Program-made: the position numbers and the translations under genes
The notes under the pieces: model-generated
Seen by the model: only the letters and a program-made list of their open reading frames with translations
Told to the model about the DNA's origin: nothing
Databases searched by the model: none
DNA from: an uncultured Prevotella sp.
GTDB taxonomy: Bacteria > Bacteroidota > Bacteroidia > Bacteroidales > Bacteroidaceae
Direction of reading: 5' to 3'
DNA length: 32,914 nucleotides
NCBI GenBank assembly: GCA_900553595.1
Contig: USEC01000021.1
Coordinates: forward strand, 1 to 32,914
Part shown: positions 31,863 to 32,914 of the stretch, one piece after another
Position numbering within the stretch: position 1 is the first letter of the stretch
Layout: every line of letters begins with the position of its first letter

Positions 31863-32615
31863 TCACAACTCCGAAAGGAATGTCTCGGCTTGGGCAAGTG
31901 TGTCGAGTTTGCCAATATCCATGAGTTTCAAGTCGTCCTTGACATAACCTTTTATATTATGTGTGGCACAAGTTTTCAGATAGAAGTCTATTATACTGAA
32001 CTTCTCCGGAAAGGCATCCATAAGAGGAAACATCCGTGGCGAAATCACATGTATGCCGGCAAAGGCGTACATTCTGCATTTCCGCGGGTCGAGTTCTGGG
32101 TATGGGCTCTTCACTTCGCCCGTCTCAATGTTCGTCCATCCCACAAGCCGCATGTCATCGTCGAAGAGCAGATAGCGTTTGGTCTTGCGCCAACTCACGA
32201 GCAGAACCGCATCTACGGGAATGGCAGCAACCTCACTTTCGGCAGCGATATTGTAGAACTTGCGCAGGTTTACATTGCTCAATATATCGACATTATGTAT
32301 CAGCACCGGCGACTCGGCATCAAAAAGCCGTGCGGCATGCTTTATGCCCCCACCCGTTTCGAGCAGTCCTCCAGTCTCGTCGCTTATTGCAATGTCGAGC
32401 CCGAAGTTACGGTTTTCAGAAAGATATTGAGTTATTTGTGATGCAAAATGATGCACATTTACTACTACGCGACCCACGCCTGCATCGGCAAGTCGCCGCA
32501 AGACACGCCTTATCAACGGCTCACCCCCTACACTTACCAATGCCTTTGGCATAGTGTCAGTAAGCGGCTTCAGCCGAGTGCCAAGTCCTGCCGCAAAAAT
32601 CATTGCTTGCATCAT
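31863..32615 (-). CDS. Sugar-phosphate nucleotidyltransferase (MurU/RmlA-like)
   Basis: A roughly 250-residue enzyme that transfers a nucleotide to a sugar 1-phosphate. The N-terminus carries MIFAAGLGTRLKPLTDTMPK, the nucleotide-binding signature of this superfamily with GLGTRLKPLT, and then GGEPLIRR. Further on are HNVDILSN with the metal-binding aspartate, a hydrophobic strand and FAGIHVISP. The size and lack of a C-terminal acetyltransferase repeat fit MurNAc-1-phosphate uridylyltransferases of peptidoglycan recycling, but the sugar cannot be decided. The start is one of the adjacent ATGs at 32615 and 32612 (MMQAM); the longer frame to 32648 begins inside the -7 box and is excluded. It is the first gene of a probable two-gene unit with guaA. 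Confidence 0.85.
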   Translation of the reverse strand: MMQAMIFAAGLGTRLKPLTDTMPKALVSVGGEPLIRRVLRRLADAGVGRVVVNVHHFASQITQYLSENRNFGLDIAISDETGGLLETGGGIKHAARLFDAESPVLIHNVDILSNVNLRKFYNIAAESEVAAIPVDAVLLVSWRKTKRYLLFDDDMRLVGWTNIETGEVKSPYPELDPRKCRMYAFAGIHVISPRMFPLMDAFPEKFSIIDFYLKTCATHNIKGYVKDDLKLMDIGKLDTLAQAETFLSEL

Positions 32616-32645
32616 ATTATAAAATGTGTATAACGTTATACTTTG

Positions 32646-32677
32646 CAAAGTTACAGAAAATCCTGATAAAAGACAAG
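32646..32677 (-). promoter_or_regulatory. Promoter of the nucleotidyltransferase-guaA unit
   Basis: On the minus strand CTTG (32674-32677), 20 nt, then TAACTTTG (32646-32653), an exact -7 box. A start near 32639 leaves about 25 nt before the ATG. Confidence 0.7.
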
Positions 32678-32786
32678 TCTGCCCACAGTTTTTACAGAGA
32701 AAAGTTTTTTATGGCAAAAAACCATCATTCCATCATTTTTGCATTCAATATCACAGTAACACTTTAAGCTACAGAGACTTACAAAA

Positions 32787-32825
32787 ATGTAGATAGAATG
32801 TAGATGGGATGCAGATAGGATGTAG
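32787..32825. repeat. Three and a half tandem 11-bp repeats
   Basis: Units at 32787-32797, 32798-32808 and 32809-32819 share ATG(T/C)AGAT followed by three purines (AGA, GGG, AGG), and a partial unit ATGTAG follows at 32820-32825. The period is about one helical turn. They lie about 110 bp upstream of the promoter at 32646-32677 and next to the terminal repeat. Confidence 0.8.
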
Positions 32826-32837
32826 TTTCAAAAAAAC

Positions 32838-32891
32838 GTAAGCGTCTCCGCGATGCTAGTATATATACATCAAAAAAATATCGCTCAAGTT
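32838..32891. repeat. Right arm of 54-bp terminal inverted repeat
   Basis: Reverse complement of 2-55 with one mismatch: C32847 here pairs against T47 in the left arm, which reads GGATACG instead of GGAGACG. It continues into the hairpin at 32872-32914. Confidence 0.9.
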
Positions 32892-32914
32892 CTATTCTTG
32901 AGCGATATTTTTTT
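32872..32914. terminator. Perfect 18-bp terminator hairpin at the right edge
   Basis: Arms 32872-32889 and 32897-32914 are perfect complements with loop TTCTATT. A run of seven A residues on one side and eight T residues on the other gives a U tail in both directions. Its right arm is repeated in the same orientation at 4-21. Confidence 0.9.

Noticed and set aside
31200..32441. 413-residue plus-strand open frame across guaA and the nucleotidyltransferase gene
   Set aside because: It spans parts of two conserved minus-strand genes and their gap, with no domain and no promoter. Coincidental lack of stops.
1..32914. Window as a mobile element or composite transposon bounded by terminal repeats
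   Set aside because: No transposase, integrase or mobilisation gene is present, and the content is core metabolism. A dispersed repeat at contig edges explains the ends better.

Overview
The window is a stretch of bacterial chromosome from a member of the Bacteroidales, most likely Prevotella or a close relative. Three things point there. The promoters follow the Bacteroidetes pattern TTTG, 19-20 nt, TAnnTTTG. Shine-Dalgarno sequences are almost absent, with one striking exception at 5718-5723. The gene families (GH3, GH36, GH57 and GH109 glycosidases, a glycogen debranching enzyme/GT4/GH57 operon, a Bacteroidetes-type porin, surface-type lipoproteins) fit that phylum. There are 22 protein-coding genes. 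I see no rRNA, tRNA, insertion sequence, phage gene or CRISPR array.

Layout. 1-458: left arm of a terminal inverted repeat and the promoter of a secreted GH3 beta-glucosidase (459-2741, +). 2913-7676 (-): operon for alpha-glucan metabolism, read as debranching enzyme, GT4 glycosyltransferase, GH57 amylase. 7958-9849 (-): miaA-like tRNA prenyltransferase, then a lipid kinase. 10035-11066 (-): gapA with a long leader. 11492-11923 (+): mscL. 12093-12180: tandem array of a short repeat. 12346-14532 (-): secreted GH36 alpha-galactosidase. 14651-17663 (-): operon kdsA, kdsD, secreted phospholipase-D-like protein. 17808-20996 (-): operon nrdD, nrdG, LuxR-type regulator, preceded by a leader with repeats. 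21544-23199 (+): secreted GH109 enzyme. 23363-24319 (-): regulator fusing a ScdA/RIC-like N-terminus, a hemerythrin domain and a LuxR helix-turn-helix. Divergent from it, 24581-29101 (+): operon of an outer-membrane porin, an imelysin lipoprotein and a di-heme c-type cytochrome lipoprotein. 29197-30069 (-): prmA. 30165-32615 (-): nucleotidyltransferase and guaA. 32616-32914: promoter, 11-bp tandem repeats, and the right arm of the terminal repeat ending in a perfect terminator hairpin.

How the genes work together. Most are housekeeping or carbohydrate genes: glycogen turnover, glycolysis, Kdo synthesis for the outer membrane, GMP synthesis and anaerobic dNTP synthesis. The most interesting part is 17.8-29.1 kb. 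It holds two LuxR-type regulators with clearly related DNA-binding domains. One is embedded in the anaerobic ribonucleotide reductase operon. The other carries a di-iron hemerythrin domain and lies back to back with the porin/imelysin/di-heme operon. I read this as a possible envelope iron or redox module under oxygen, NO or iron-responsive control; that is inference. The second notable feature is a short quasi-palindromic repeat at three intergenic sites, and a 54-bp inverted repeat at the two window ends.
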